This document shows, one piece after another, positions 32,864 through 42,331 of a stretch of 64,000 nucleotides of DNA (positions within the stretch are counted from its first letter, which is position 1; each line of letters starts with the position of its first letter). The notes below the pieces were generated by a model, which saw only the letters and a program-made list of their open reading frames with translations, ran no database searches and was not told the DNA's origin. A program made the translations under genes and the position numbers. Origin of the DNA: an uncultured Eubacteriales bacterium (lineage in GTDB: Bacteria; Bacillota; Clostridia; Christensenellales; CAG-138); assembly GCA_900540495.1 (NCBI GenBank), contig UQGA01000002.1:62001-126000 (forward strand), in the 5' to 3' direction.

Positions 32864-33013
32864 ATGCGCGTCAAGATTACACTGGCCTGCACCGAATGCA
32901 AGCAGCGGAATTACAACACCTTCAAAAACAAGAAGAACGATCCCGACCGGCTGGAGTTCTCCAAGTACTGCCGTTTCTGCCGCAAGCATACGGTGCACCG
33001 GGAAGCCAAGTAA
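32864..33013 (+). CDS. rpmG: Ribosomal protein bL33
   Basis: 49-residue large-subunit protein. Both zinc-binding CxxC pairs are present (C9/C12 and C36/C39), so this is the zinc-containing (C+) form. AGGAGGGG precedes the ATG. It heads the rpmG-secE-nusG block, the usual order in Firmicutes. Confidence 0.97.
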   Translation: MRVKITLACTECKQRNYNTFKNKKNDPDRLEFSKYCRFCRKHTVHREAK

Positions 33014-33033
33014 GCCGGAGGAAAGAGGAAGCA

Positions 33034-33282
33034 ATGGCCAAGACCGCAGAAAAGACCGTTGAAAAGAAGAAGCCCAAGAAGGAGCGGCGCTTCCACCCCA
33101 TTCGGTACTTCCGCGAGATGTTCGGCGAGCTCAAGAAGCTCACCTGGCTGACGGGGAAGGATCTGCTTTCGCATACGATCGCCGTGTTTGTGTTCGTGAT
33201 TGCGATGGCGCTCATCATCTACGTGCTGGATCTCGGCTTCTCCTCCGGCATGGGCGCGCTTGAGAGCATCCATCTCGGGTAA
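33034..33282 (+). CDS. secE: Preprotein translocase subunit SecE
   Basis: 82-residue single-span protein stabilising SecY. A lysine-rich N-terminus (EKTVEKKKPKKERR) is followed by the conserved amphipathic FREMFGELKKLTWLT and one membrane helix (HTIAVFVFVIAMALIIYVLDLGF). GAGGAAG precedes the ATG. Confidence 0.95.
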   Translation: MAKTAEKTVEKKKPKKERRFHPIRYFREMFGELKKLTWLTGKDLLSHTIAVFVFVIAMALIIYVLDLGFSSGMGALESIHLG

Positions 33283-33286
33283 GGCC

Positions 33287-33871
33287 ATGAGTCAGGAAGC
33301 AAAGTGGTACGTTGTCCATACCTATTCCGGGTATGAGAACAAGGTCAAGGAGGACCTCGAAAAGTCGGTGGAGAACCTCGGATTGCAGGATACGATCCTT
33401 GAGGTGAAATACCCGACCGAGGAGGTCATCGAGATCCTGCCCAACGGCAAGCGCAAGGTTTCGCAGCGCAAGGTGTTCCCCGGCTACGTCATGGTCAAGA
33501 TGGTCGTGGATGTGGTCGAGAAGGAGCGGCCGCCGGAAAAGGGCGGCGGCACGGTGCAGGATCTGGTGATGAACCCGCGGGCCTGGTACGTCGTGCGCAA
33601 CACGCGCGGCGTGACCGGCTTTGTGGGGCCCGGCTCGAAGCCCATCCCCCTCTCCGACGAGGAGGTTACGGCCATGGGCGTGGAGCGCATCCCGATCGTG
33701 CTCAACATCGAGGTGGGCGAGAACGTGCGCGTGGTCTCCGGCCCGCTGGAGAACTTCATCGGCCGCGTCGAGCATCTCGATCCGGAGCGGCAGAAGGTCA
33801 AGCTCACCGTTTCCATGTTCGGCCGCGAAACGCCGGTCGAGCTGGATTTTGTACAGGTACAAAAGCTGTGA
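33287..33871 (+). CDS. nusG: Transcription termination/antitermination factor NusG
   Basis: 194-residue elongation factor. NGN domain (KWYVVHTYSGYENKV, KVFPGYVMVKM, WYVVRNTRGVTGFVG) and C-terminal KOW domain (GENVRVVSGPLENFIGRVE) are complete. A proline/glycine-rich insert (EKERPPEKGGGTVQDL) lengthens the loop in the NGN domain compared with E. coli. The gene starts four bases after secE. Confidence 0.97.
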   Translation: MSQEAKWYVVHTYSGYENKVKEDLEKSVENLGLQDTILEVKYPTEEVIEILPNGKRKVSQRKVFPGYVMVKMVVDVVEKERPPEKGGGTVQDLVMNPRAWYVVRNTRGVTGFVGPGSKPIPLSDEEVTAMGVERIPIVLNIEVGENVRVVSGPLENFIGRVEHLDPERQKVKLTVSMFGRETPVELDFVQVQKL

Positions 33872-33961
33872 CGTCCCGCGCGCCGCAGGGCGCGCCGGTC
33901 ATAAAGCGTGGGAGGGGGAGGCACCCCGCTCGCACCACAAAACAAACAGGAGGGAACTGCA

Positions 33962-34387
33962 ATGGCAAAGAAAATCACAGGCTATGTGAAGCTTCAAATC
34001 CCTGCGGGCAAGGCAACGCCCGCGCCGCCGGTCGGTCCGGCGCTCGGCCAGCACGGCGTGAACATCATGGGCTTCTGCAAGGAATTCAACGAGCGTACGA
34101 ACAAGCAGGCCGGCCTGATCATCCCGGTCGTCATCACCGTGTATCAGGATCGCTCGTTCTCGTTCGTCACGAAGACGCCGCCGGCCGCCGTCCTCATCAA
34201 GAAGGCGTGCAACATCGAGACCGCCTCCGGCGTGCCGAACAAGACCAAGGTCGCCACGATCACGCAGGCGCAGGTGCGCGAGATCGCGGAACTGAAGATG
34301 CCCGACCTGAACGCCGCGAGCGTCGAGGCGGCCATGCGCATGATCGCAGGTACCGCCCGCAGCATGGGCGTCGTGGTCAGCGAGTGA
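33962..34387 (+). CDS. rplK: Ribosomal protein uL11
   Basis: 141-residue protein of the GTPase-associated centre: [30 protein letters not shown] at the N-terminus and the rRNA-binding C-terminal domain with [28 protein letters not shown] precedes the ATG. It follows nusG after a 90-base spacer. Confidence 0.97.
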   Translation: MAKKITGYVKLQIPAGKATPAPPVGPALGQHGVNIMGFCKEFNERTNKQAGLIIPVVITVYQDRSFSFVTKTPPAAVLIKKACNIETASGVPNKTKVATITQAQVREIAELKMPDLNAASVEAAMRMIAGTARSMGVVVSE

Positions 34388-34400
34388 GGAGGGAACGGAT

Positions 34401-35093
34401 ATGAAGCACGGCAAGAAATATCTCGATAGCAAGAAGTCGTACGACACGCTCAAGCTGTTCGATATCCGCGAGGGCCTCGATACCGTATTGAGCACCGCCA
34501 AGGCCAAGTTTGACGAGACGATCGAAATTTCCGTCCGTCTGGGCGTCGACCCGCGACATGCGGACCAGCAGGTGCGCGGCGCGGTCGTGCTGCCGCACGG
34601 CACGGGCAAGACCGTCCGCGTGCTGGTGTTCGCCAAGGCCGACAAGGCGCGCGAAGCGCAGGAAGCCGGCGCGGATTACGTGGGCGACGAGGATCTGGTC
34701 AAGAAGATTCAGACCGAGAACTGGTTCGATTTCGACGTGTGCGTGGCCACGCCGGACATGATGGGCGTCGTCGGCCGCATCGGCCGCGTGCTCGGCCCCA
34801 AGGGCCTCATGCCGAACCCGAAGAGCGGCACCGTGACGATGGACGTGGCCAAGGCCATTGCGGACATCAAGGCCGGTAAGGTCGAGTACCGCGTGGACAA
34901 GACCAGCATCGTGCATTGCCCGATCGGGAAGGCGTCTTTCGGCGCGGAGAAGCTTGAGGAGAACCTCACGGCGCTCATGGACGCGATCGTGAAGGCCAAG
35001 CCGTCGGCGGCCAAGGGCACCTACCTCAAGAGCGTCGTGGTGTCCTCGACGATGGGCCCGGGCGTCAAGTTCAACCCGGTCCGTTTCGGCTGA
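34401..35093 (+). CDS. rplA: Ribosomal protein uL1
   Basis: 230-residue L1-stalk protein and usual translational repressor of its own operon. Domain I/II features [34 protein letters not shown] and [15 protein letters not shown] are all present. It begins 13 bases after rplK behind GAGGAGGG. Transcription probably runs on towards rplJ, which also has its own promoter. Confidence 0.97.
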   Translation: MKHGKKYLDSKKSYDTLKLFDIREGLDTVLSTAKAKFDETIEISVRLGVDPRHADQQVRGAVVLPHGTGKTVRVLVFAKADKAREAQEAGADYVGDEDLVKKIQTENWFDFDVCVATPDMMGVVGRIGRVLGPKGLMPNPKSGTVTMDVAKAIADIKAGKVEYRVDKTSIVHCPIGKASFGAEKLEENLTALMDAIVKAKPSAAKGTYLKSVVVSSTMGPGVKFNPVRFG

Positions 35094-35110
35094 AAAACAC
35101 GGCCGGACGC

Positions 35111-35140
35111 TTGACAGGCGCCCCGCAGGCGTGGTATACT
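35111..35140 (+). promoter_or_regulatory. Promoter of rplJ-rplL
   Basis: TTGACA, 18 bases, TATACT, directly after rplA. Confidence 0.75.
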
Positions 35141-35146
35141 GCCTGC

Positions 35147-35285
35147 CGGTAGCAAAACCGCATATCCGCCAAAGACAGTCGGTGGCCGCAAGGCGTAAAT
35201 CCTACCGAGGCGCAGGCGCGGAGCGATCCGCGCGGGCAATTCGCTCACATGCGTTCCCTGTCGTTTGGCGGGGAACGCTTTTTCA
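35147..35285 (+). ncRNA. Ribosomal protein L10 leader
   Basis: Cis-regulatory leader where L10(L12)4 binds its own mRNA. The conserved core AAAGACAGTCGGTGGCC ... GGCGTAAATCCTACCGAGGC is present; the 3' part forms a terminator hairpin (GCGTTCCC at 35251-35258 with GGGAACGC at 35271-35278, then TTTTT), so control is by transcription attenuation as in Bacillus subtilis. Confidence 0.9.
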
Positions 35286-35314
35286 TGTTTTTGCGAGGAG
35301 GTGAAACAACAACC

Positions 35315-35842
35315 ATGGCAAACCAGAAGAACATCGAGATGAAGGCCGCACAGGTCACCGAGGTGCAGGACAAGATCCAGCGCGCCAGCTCGGTCGTCGC
35401 GTTCGATTACCGCGGGCTGACGGTCGATGAGGTGACCCAACTGCGCAATGAGATGCGCAAGGCGGGCGTGGAGTACATCGTGCTCAAGAACCACATCGTC
35501 GGTCGCGCGTGCGACGCCGCGGGCGTCGACCCGTCGTTCCACGAGGTGCTGCACGGGCCGAGCGCCTTTGCATTCGGGTATGAGGATGCGGTCATGCCGG
35601 CCAAGCTCCTCAAGGACTTCATCAAGAAGGTCAAGAAGTGCGAGATCAAGGGCGGTATCGTCGAGGGCGCCGTCACCGGCGCGAAGGATCTCGACGCCAT
35701 CGCGGACCTGCCGTCGCGCGATGTGCTCATCGCCCGCCTGCTTGGCAGCATGATGTCGCCGATCTCCGGCCTTGCGATCGTGCTCGATCAGATCGCCAAG
35801 AAGATGGGCGGGGACGCGCCCGCCGCGGCTGCAGCCGAGTAA
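35315..35842 (+). CDS. rplJ: Ribosomal protein uL10
   Basis: 175-residue stalk base protein. [22 protein letters not shown] and [13 protein letters not shown] are typical, and the C-terminal helix that holds L7/L12 dimers ends in an alanine-rich tail ([11 protein letters not shown]). GAGGAGGTG lies upstream of the ATG. Regulated by the L10 leader. Confidence 0.97.
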   Translation: MANQKNIEMKAAQVTEVQDKIQRASSVVAFDYRGLTVDEVTQLRNEMRKAGVEYIVLKNHIVGRACDAAGVDPSFHEVLHGPSAFAFGYEDAVMPAKLLKDFIKKVKKCEIKGGIVEGAVTGAKDLDAIADLPSRDVLIARLLGSMMSPISGLAIVLDQIAKKMGGDAPAAAAAE

Positions 35843-35885
35843 CCGAAACGACCACCAACACAAATTATTATGGGAGGAAATACCA

Positions 35886-36257
35886 ATGGATAAAGAGCAA
35901 CTGATTGCTGATATCAAAGCGATGTCCGTGCTGGAGCTCAGCGAGCTCGTCAAGGCGCTGGAGGAGGAGTTCGGCGTATCCGCCGCCGCGACCGCCGTTG
36001 CCGTCGCCGGCCCCGCGACCGCCGCTGCCGCCGAGGTGGAGGAGAAGACCGAGTTCGACGTCGTGCTCAAGGAAGTCGGACCCGAGAAGATCAAGGTCAT
36101 CAAGACCGTCCGCGAGCTCACCGGCCTCGGCCTCAAGGAGGCCAAGGACGTCGTGGACAACGCGCCCAAGCCGGTCAAGGAAGGCGTTTCCAAGGAAGAG
36201 GCCGAGAAGATCGCGGCCGCTTTCAAAGAGGTTGGCGCGACCTGCGAGATCAAATAA
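35886..36257 (+). CDS. rplL: Ribosomal protein bL12
   Basis: 123-residue stalk protein: N-terminal dimerisation helices ([25 protein letters not shown]), an alanine/valine-rich hinge (about residues 37-55) and the factor-binding C-terminal domain ([18 protein letters not shown] ... [21 protein letters not shown]). GGGAGGAAA precedes the ATG. In most Firmicutes rpoB follows; here a hairpin and an unrelated gene follow. Confidence 0.97.
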   Translation: MDKEQLIADIKAMSVLELSELVKALEEEFGVSAAATAVAVAGPATAAAAEVEEKTEFDVVLKEVGPEKIKVIKTVRELTGLGLKEAKDVVDNAPKPVKEGVSKEEAEKIAAAFKEVGATCEIK

Positions 36258-36279
36258 CCAAATCGCAAAAAACACCGCC

Positions 36280-36310
36280 GAAGGGGAGCATATCGCTCCC
36301 CTTCACGTCT
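36280..36310 (+). terminator. Terminator after rplL
   Basis: Perfect 10-base-pair stem GAAGGGGAGC/GCTCCCCTTC with a five-base loop; the T-run is interrupted (ACGTCTCTTT). Confidence 0.65.
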
Positions 36311-36320
36311 CTTTCGTCGG

Positions 36321-38375
36321 ATGAAGACACCGTTTGGCAGAAGAATCGTTGCTTGCACGGCGGCCGCCCTGCTTCTCCCCGCGCTTGTTGGCTGTGGGAA
36401 GGGGAGGGAGGCGTCATCATCGTCGCCGTCGCCCGTATCGGTCCGGCTCGTCACGCCGGCCGCGACTGCCTCGCCCGTGAGCATCACGCCCGGCGCCACG
36501 CCGCCCATCGTGGCGTCGGCCCCGGACGCGGACGACCTCGTGCGCGTGACCGACTACGTGCCGAACGTTTCGCAACGGCTCGCCTATGCGACAGCGGACA
36601 ATTTTACCGGCCGCCGGATCTATGATTTTACGGACGCCTATCTGCGCTATGGAACGGTGCAAAAGCTCGAAAAGGCGGTTGCGGCGCTCGACGAGATGGG
36701 GCTGACGCTGGTGATTTGGGATGCTTACTGGCCGCTTGCGGCGCAGCGAGCGCTCTTTGCGGCCTTTCCCGATCCCGCGTATGTTTCGGACCCGGAAACC
36801 GGCAGCCGGACGCATTGCCGCGGCGGCGCCGTGGATGTGACGTTGGCGGATGAGTACGGGGCGCTGCTGGAGATGCCCTCCGGCTTTGACGATTTTACGG
36901 CGCGGGCCGACCGCGACTATTTGGACTGCTCGGCCGTTGCCGCCGCCAACGCCCGCCTGTTGCAGGAGGTCATGGAGGATTGCGGTTTTGTCGGCTATGC
37001 GGGCGAGTGGTGGCATTACAGCGACGCCGAGGCGTATCCGGTCGAGGAGACCTTCACGCCGCGGCCGGCGGCACGCTATCGAATTTCCGAAGGCGCGCCG
37101 GCCGGGCTGGGGGCCGGACCGGACGGCGGATCTGCGTTCGCCTCCGTTGCGCCGGGGGAGGAGGTGCAGCTGCTGGCATGCAACGGCGCGTACGCGCTTG
37201 TCCGCTACCGGGAGGCTGCGGGGTATGTGGCTTCGGAACGCCTCGTGCCGCTGCCGGAGGACGGCTTTGCGCGGCCGCTGCTCTGGCGTGCCGAATGCGA
37301 GGAATACATCAACCTGCGAAGCACGCCGGGCGGGGACGACCTCATCGGCACGATCCGTGCCGGCGAGGTCATGGCGTTGCTGTCATGGGACGGGCGCTAC
37401 GCGCAGGTGTGTCATGCCGGTCGGACCGGCTATGTGCTTTCGAGCTATATCCGGCCCGCCGACGAGGCATATCTGTCGGCGCTGCTGCCCACCGTGACGC
37501 CCACGGACACCTATACCTATGAGACCCTGCTGGAGGATGCCGCCTCGCTGGCGGAGGCATATCCCGGGAAAATAGAGGTGGAGCGCATCGGCGCGTCCGA
37601 AATGGGACGGGACCTCCTCGTCCTGCGGCTCGGCGAGGCGGACGCGGCGCACCATGTCCTGCTGCAGGGGGCGATCCACGGGCGCGAGCACATGACCGCA
37701 TGGCTGTTGATGGCGCTTGCGGATGACTGGGCGGGGCGTGGTCTGGCGGATGGAGATGTCTGCTGGCACATCGTCCCCATGTCCAATCCGGATGGCGTGA
37801 CCGTTTCGCAAAGCGGTTCGCTGGACGGGGAACAGCTTGCCGTCTATCGGGCCGACGTACAGGCCGGCTTCACCGCGCTGGACGAGGCGGCGTATGCCCG
37901 GGCCTGGAAGGCGAACGGCCTGGGCACGGATTTGAACCGGAATTTTCCGGCCGGCTGGGAGACGACCGCGCGGCGCAACGCGCCCTCCTCCGAGCGGTAC
38001 GGCGGCGAAGCGCCGTTTTCCGCGGCGGAGACGGAGGCGCTGCGGGCGTATACGCTGCGATTCCCCTTCGATGCGACCGTCAGTTACCATGCCACCGGCA
38101 GCCTGCTCTATTACGGATATGGCGACGGGCAGCCCGTCAACAGCCGCTCGGCGGCGCTGGCGGACGGCATTTCGCTCGCAACCGGCTACCCGCTGCAGGG
38201 CGGCGGCGTGGACGGCGCGGGGTATAAGGACTGGGCGGTGGAGGCGCTGGGCATCCCCTCCGTGACGGTCGAGATCGGGTGCGAAAGCGCGCCGCTTTCC
38301 GGGCGCGAGCTTTACAGCGCGTTTGTGCGCAACCGCACCGTGGCGGATGCGATTGTCCGTTGGCTGGAGGACTGA
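36321..38375 (+). CDS. Lipoprotein with VanX-like (M15), two SH3 and M14 carboxypeptidase domains
   Basis: 684 residues, lipobox LVGC (Cys25), Ser/Pro-rich linker to about residue 70. Residues 75-245 are a D-Ala-D-Ala dipeptidase domain (VanX/DdpX, M15D) with zinc and catalytic residues THCRGGAVD (H165, D172) and GEWWH (E229, H232). Two bacterial SH3 modules follow (about 252-312 and 325-378). The C-terminal domain is an M14 zinc carboxypeptidase: HGREH (H453, E456), NLNRNFP-like TDLNRNFPAGW, H590 and catalytic E651. It is thus a cell-surface peptidoglycan peptide hydrolase attacking both a D-Ala-D-Ala-type bond and a D-amino-acid-containing stem. The combination is unusual. No clear own promoter is seen; it follows rplL. 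Confidence 0.85.
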   Translation: MKTPFGRRIVACTAAALLLPALVGCGKGREASSSSPSPVSVRLVTPAATASPVSITPGATPPIVASAPDADDLVRVTDYVPNVSQRLAYATADNFTGRRIYDFTDAYLRYGTVQKLEKAVAALDEMGLTLVIWDAYWPLAAQRALFAAFPDPAYVSDPETGSRTHCRGGAVDVTLADEYGALLEMPSGFDDFTARADRDYLDCSAVAAANARLLQEVMEDCGFVGYAGEWWHYSDAEAYPVEETFTPRPAARYRISEGAPAGLGAGPDGGSAFASVAPGEEVQLLACNGAYALVRYREAAGYVASERLVPLPEDGFARPLLWRAECEEYINLRSTPGGDDLIGTIRAGEVMALLSWDGRYAQVCHAGRTGYVLSSYIRPADEAYLSALLPTVTPTDTYTYETLLEDAASLAEAYPGKIEVERIGASEMGRDLLVLRLGEADAAHHVLLQGAIHGREHMTAWLLMALADDWAGRGLADGDVCWHIVPMSNPDGVTVSQSGSLDGEQLAVYRADVQAGFTALDEAAYARAWKANGLGTDLNRNFPAGWETTARRNAPSSERYGGEAPFSAAETEALRAYTLRFPFDATVSYHATGSLLYYGYGDGQPVNSRSAALADGISLATGYPLQGGGVDGAGYKDWAVEALGIPSVTVEIGCESAPLSGRELYSAFVRNRTVADAIVRWLED

Positions 38376-38393
38376 GCGGCCGCTCCCGCCGCC

Positions 38394-38915
38394 CTATTCC
38401 GCTTCGGGGTGTTCCTGGGGATCAGGGATCAGATGGGGTTCTTCGGACGGGCGGTCGGCGGATTTCCCATGCTTGGCGCGCAAACGACAATGGAGCTCGT
38501 ACAGCGCCGTACGATTTGAGTCCCATTTCAGCTTCCGGGCGGCTTCCGCACAGGACAACCAGGCGCATGCGGTATGTTCTTGCGACAATCTGATGCACGC
38601 ATCCGCGGGACAAGCAAACGCGAAAGCATATTCCGGTATCACATAGACATCCTCGCGCCAGTGCCGGCGATGGGGTTCCCGAATCGCCTCGGCGGGAATA
38701 TGGGCCACGCTTTCGAGCGCCATCCATTCGGTTGAACGGACGCCGCTCTCCTCAAACGCCTCCCGCCTTGCCGCTTCGAGAGGCGTTTCAGAATCCTCGC
38801 CGCCCCCGGCAATAAACTGCCATTGACCAGAGCCCGCACGACGGAACACGCAGAAAAGAGGCCGGCTGTCCACCACTCGATAGGGGATGGCAAGGATTTG
38901 AAACGCCGCCCGCAT
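38394..38915 (-). CDS. Nudix hydrolase
   Basis: 173-residue hydrolase with a complete Nudix box, G-x5-E-x7-REUxEExG, spelled GGEDSETPLEAARREAFEESGV. Related proteins hydrolyse dihydroneopterin triphosphate or nucleoside diphosphate compounds; the substrate is not evident. GAGGAGGA lies before the ATG at 38915, so a TTG five codons upstream is less likely. It is convergent with the preceding lipoprotein gene, only 18 bases apart. Confidence 0.85.
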   Translation of the reverse strand: MRAAFQILAIPYRVVDSRPLFCVFRRAGSGQWQFIAGGGEDSETPLEAARREAFEESGVRSTEWMALESVAHIPAEAIREPHRRHWREDVYVIPEYAFAFACPADACIRLSQEHTACAWLSCAEAARKLKWDSNRTALYELHCRLRAKHGKSADRPSEEPHLIPDPQEHPEAE

Positions 38916-39455
38916 GGCAATCCTCCTCAAGATCGATACGGCAGTTTAACATACATGGCGCGCCGCGGCAAGGGGACGCTCCGGAAGCGGCAGCGTGCCA
39001 TCCATCCATTTTTCGTGATACGGCTGCATCATCGCTGCCGAATACATGGTTCGGACAGGGTTGTGGGAGACGGATTTGTCAGACGGACGCCCGCCGGCGC
39101 TCGTTTTTTCAATTCGTTCTGCCGCAACTGTAACGGCCATTGCCGCAAAGGGGAGCAGCGTTCGACTCTGCCCCTGCGGCGCATCCGGCCGGCATCCTCC
39201 GAGGGATTCCTGCACGCAGAAATGAAACTCTCCCCACCTGAAGACGTTTTTTTGAGAGAACAGCAGGCTATTTCCCCATTCGATCCGGATTTCCTACAAA
39301 TTTCGCCGGACGCATTGCAATCCTGCGGCAGATGTGGTACCATCAGAAAAACCCGGCCTGGCGCGCCGAGCGCCGCTATGGCCGGGAGAGATTGTGCCTG
39401 TGCGCGCCTGAGAGGAGGGAGGGACCGCCGGGCGTCCGCAGAGAGGGAGGGTCCC
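38916..39455. other. 540-base intergenic region before glnN
   Basis: No gene is convincing here; short open frames on both strands lack ribosome sites and family resemblance. The last 140 bases hold the glnN promoter and a leader stem-loop (CCCGGCC ... GGCCGGG, about 39353-39387, with an inner GGCGC/GCGCC stem). Confidence 0.5.
39315..39343 (+). promoter_or_regulatory. Promoter of glutamine synthetase III
   Basis: TTGCAA, 17 bases, TACCAT, about 110 bases before the glnN ATG. Confidence 0.6.
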
Positions 39456-41573
39456 ATGCCGGAGATCGATAAGACCGCCGCATACAGCGCGTTCGGCGCT
39501 GATGTATTTTCCGACGCAGAGATGGAGCGCCGTCTGGAGCCTGCGATGTATCGCGCGTTGCACCGCACGATGGAGGAAGGCAGCGAACTGACGTTCGAGG
39601 TGGCGGGGGCCGTGGCCGCCGCCATGATGGCGTGGGCGGTCGAGCGCGGCGCGACGCACTATACCCACTGGTTTCAGCCGATGACCGGCGCCACCGCGGA
39701 AAAGCGCGATACGTTTCTCGATTTCGGCGGCCTCGATCGCGCGCCCATCCTGTCGTTTTCGGCCAAGGCGCTCATCCGTGGCGAGGCGGATGGATCGTCG
39801 TTCCCGTCGGGCGGGCTGCGCGCCACGTTCGAGGCGCGCGGCTATACCACGTGGGATTGCACGAGCCCGGCGTTTCTCAAGCGCAATGGCGACGGCACAT
39901 CCTGCCTGTGCATTCCGACGGCGTTCTGTTCGTTTTCCGGCGAGGCGCTGGATGAAAAGACGCCCCTGCTGCGCTCCATGGAGGCGCTCAACCGGCAGGC
40001 GGTGCGCGTGCTGCGCCTGCTGGGCGACGAACAGACGCACCGCGTCACGCCTTCGGTCGGCGGCGAACAGGAATATTTCCTCATCGATAAGCGCGCGTTT
40101 CAACGCCGCAAGGATCTCGTCTATACGGGGCGAACCCTCTTCGGCGCGCCGCCCGCCAAAGGGCAGGAGCTTTCCGACCAGTATTTTGCCGCCACGCCGG
40201 AGCCGGTGATGGCGTTCATGCACGAGCTGAACGCCGCGCTCTGGCGTATGGGCGTGCCCTGCAAGACCGAGCACAACGAGGTCGCCCCCTCGCAGTACGA
40301 ACTGGCGCCGCTGTTCGTTTCCGCCAACCTTGCGGTGGATCACAACCAGATCATCATGGAGACCATGCGCCGCGTCGCCGACCGGCACGGGATGACCTGC
40401 CTGCTGCACGAAAAGCCGTTTGCCGGCGTGAATGGCAGCGGCAAGCACAGCAACTGGTCGCTGCTGACCGATACCGGCGTGAACCTGCTCAAGCCCGGCA
40501 AGGATGCGACTGCCAACCGTGTGTTTTTCACATTTTTGATGGCGGTCATCGCCGCGGTGGATGCGTACGCGCCTATGCTCCGCATGAGCTGCGCAACCAT
40601 CGGCAACGAGAGCCGCCTCGGCGGGTCGGAGGCGCCGCCGTCCATTCTGTCCGTGTTCCTCGGCAACCGGCTGCAGTCGGCGCTGCAGAGCGTGGCGCGG
40701 GGCGGCGAGGTGCCGACCCATGCCGGGGAGATGATGCATATCGGCGTATCCACCCTCGCCGAGATCAAGCGCGACGATACCGACCGCAACCGCACCTCTC
40801 CCTTTGCGTTTACGGGCAATAAGTTCGAATTCCGCATGGTCGGCTCGTCGCAGTCGCTCGGGATGCCGAACACCGTGCTCAACACCATCGTGGCCGACAG
40901 CCTCATGCGGATGGCGGACGCGCTGGAGGCCGCGCCGGATCGGGACGCCGCATGGCGCGCGCTCATGGGCCAATGGTACGCCGCGCACGAGCGCGTGCTG
41001 TTCAACGGCAATAATTACGACGCGGCATGGACCGCGCGGGCTTTGCGCCGCGGCCTGCCCGCCATCGACAATACGGTCGATGCGATCAACGTCTACGCCG
41101 AGCGGCAGACGCTCGACGTGTTTGCCCGGCACGGCGTGCTCTCCGAGGGGGAGGCGCTCGCCCGGCGCGAGGTCGCGCTGCTCAACTATGCCACGCAGGG
41201 CCACATTGAGGCCGTGACCATGCTGAAGATTGCCCGCCAGACCATCTTGCCCGCCTGCGCCCGATACAGCGCCGTGCTGGCGCAGGCGGCGGCGGACTGC
41301 CGGCAGGCGGGCGTGGCCGCCCCGGCACAGACGGCCATGCTGCGCACGCTTAACCGCCGCATGCACGAATGCCGTATCGCGCTCGACGCGCTGGATGGTG
41401 CCGTGGACCGGACCAGCGGCGGCAGCGCGCTGGAACGCGCCTGCGCCCATCGGGACGCGGTCAGGCCGCGCATGGAGCAGCTGCGCGACTGCGTCGACGC
41501 GCTCGAACGCATCGTCGACAAGGCCTGCTGGCCGCTGCCGTCGTATGGGGAGATGCTCTTCCGTATCGTGTAG
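39456..41573 (+). CDS. glnN: Glutamine synthetase type III
   Basis: 705-residue enzyme making glutamine from glutamate, ammonia and ATP. Length and motifs are those of GSIII: THYTHWFQPMTG, SSFPSGGLRATFEARGYT, EQEYFLID, TEHNEVAPSQYELAP, NGSGKHSNWS and GNESRLGGSEAPPSILS. GGGAGGG lies before the ATG at 39456; the long open frame upstream is not coding. The leader stem-loop may contribute to nitrogen control, which is not demonstrable here. Confidence 0.96.
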   Translation: MPEIDKTAAYSAFGADVFSDAEMERRLEPAMYRALHRTMEEGSELTFEVAGAVAAAMMAWAVERGATHYTHWFQPMTGATAEKRDTFLDFGGLDRAPILSFSAKALIRGEADGSSFPSGGLRATFEARGYTTWDCTSPAFLKRNGDGTSCLCIPTAFCSFSGEALDEKTPLLRSMEALNRQAVRVLRLLGDEQTHRVTPSVGGEQEYFLIDKRAFQRRKDLVYTGRTLFGAPPAKGQELSDQYFAATPEPVMAFMHELNAALWRMGVPCKTEHNEVAPSQYELAPLFVSANLAVDHNQIIMETMRRVADRHGMTCLLHEKPFAGVNGSGKHSNWSLLTDTGVNLLKPGKDATANRVFFTFLMAVIAAVDAYAPMLRMSCATIGNESRLGGSEAPPSILSVFLGNRLQSALQSVARGGEVPTHAGEMMHIGVSTLAEIKRDDTDRNRTSPFAFTGNKFEFRMVGSSQSLGMPNTVLNTIVADSLMRMADALEAAPDRDAAWRALMGQWYAAHERVLFNGNNYDAAWTARALRRGLPAIDNTVDAINVYAERQTLDVFARHGVLSEGEALARREVALLNYATQGHIEAVTMLKIARQTILPACARYSAVLAQAAADCRQAGVAAPAQTAMLRTLNRRMHECRIALDALDGAVDRTSGGSALERACAHRDAVRPRMEQLRDCVDALERIVDKACWPLPSYGEMLFRIV

Positions 41574-41674
41574 GGGCGCCGGTGGCGGACCGTTCCCGGC
41601 GGGCCGGGCGGTTTCCTGCCGCCGCCTCTTTCGGGCCGGCGGGGAGAATATGGAGCAAACGGAGAGGGATACTT

Positions 41675-42331
41675 ATGCTGATTGTCGGTATCTGCGGCGC
41701 GAGCGGCAGCGGGAAGAGCACGCTGGCGGCGCGCATCCGCGACTCGCTCTCCTGTTCCTGCCATGTGATGGGGCAGGACGGGTATTACCGGAGCTTTCCG
41801 GAGCTGTCGTTTGCGGAACGCGCGCGAACGAACTATGACGAACCATCGATCTTTGACTACGACGAGATGTTGCGCGACGTGCAGGCGCTTGCGCGCGGCG
41901 AAGCGATTACGACCAAGGCGTACGACTATGCGCAGCACCTGCGCGCGGACAAGCCGGATCTGATCGCCCCGCCGGATGTGCTGATCCTGGAGGGGATCCA
42001 TATGTTCCGGGACAGGCGGCTCTGCGAGATGATGGTGCTGAAGGTGTTCCTGCAGGTGGACGCGGATATCTGCCTGCTCAGACGCATCCGGCGCGACATC
42101 AAGCAGCGCGGCCGCACGATCGACAACATTGCCGCCCAGTATCTGGAGACGGTCAAGCCGATGTACGAAAAGTATATCTCCAAGTACATCGACGATGCGG
42201 ATTTTGCCGTCATGCGGGGCGGCAAGAACCGAATGGCCATCGACGCGATCTCGGCGTATCTGACCACGCGCCTGCTGGCGGAACGGCTTGAGGGCATGGA
42301 CTCCTCCACGGCGGAGGCGCGCGATGCATGA
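41675..42331 (+). CDS. Uridine kinase-like P-loop kinase
   Basis: 218 residues. Walker A GASGSGKST (residues 8-16), a DGYYRSF substrate loop and YDEPSIFDYDEM, ILEGIHMF and DADICLLRRIRRDIKQRGRT are characteristic of uridine/cytidine kinases and phosphoribulokinase-like relatives. It most likely phosphorylates uridine. GGAGAGGG precedes the ATG. The 3' end overlaps the GNAT gene by eight bases. Confidence 0.88.
   Translation: MLIVGICGASGSGKSTLAARIRDSLSCSCHVMGQDGYYRSFPELSFAERARTNYDEPSIFDYDEMLRDVQALARGEAITTKAYDYAQHLRADKPDLIAPPDVLILEGIHMFRDRRLCEMMVLKVFLQVDADICLLRRIRRDIKQRGRTIDNIAAQYLETVKPMYEKYISKYIDDADFAVMRGGKNRMAIDAISAYLTTRLLAERLEGMDSSTAEARDA

Noticed and set aside
38946..39215. 89-codon minus-strand frame in the glnN upstream gap
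   Set aside because: No ribosome site, no recognisable family, and it overlaps other equally weak frames.
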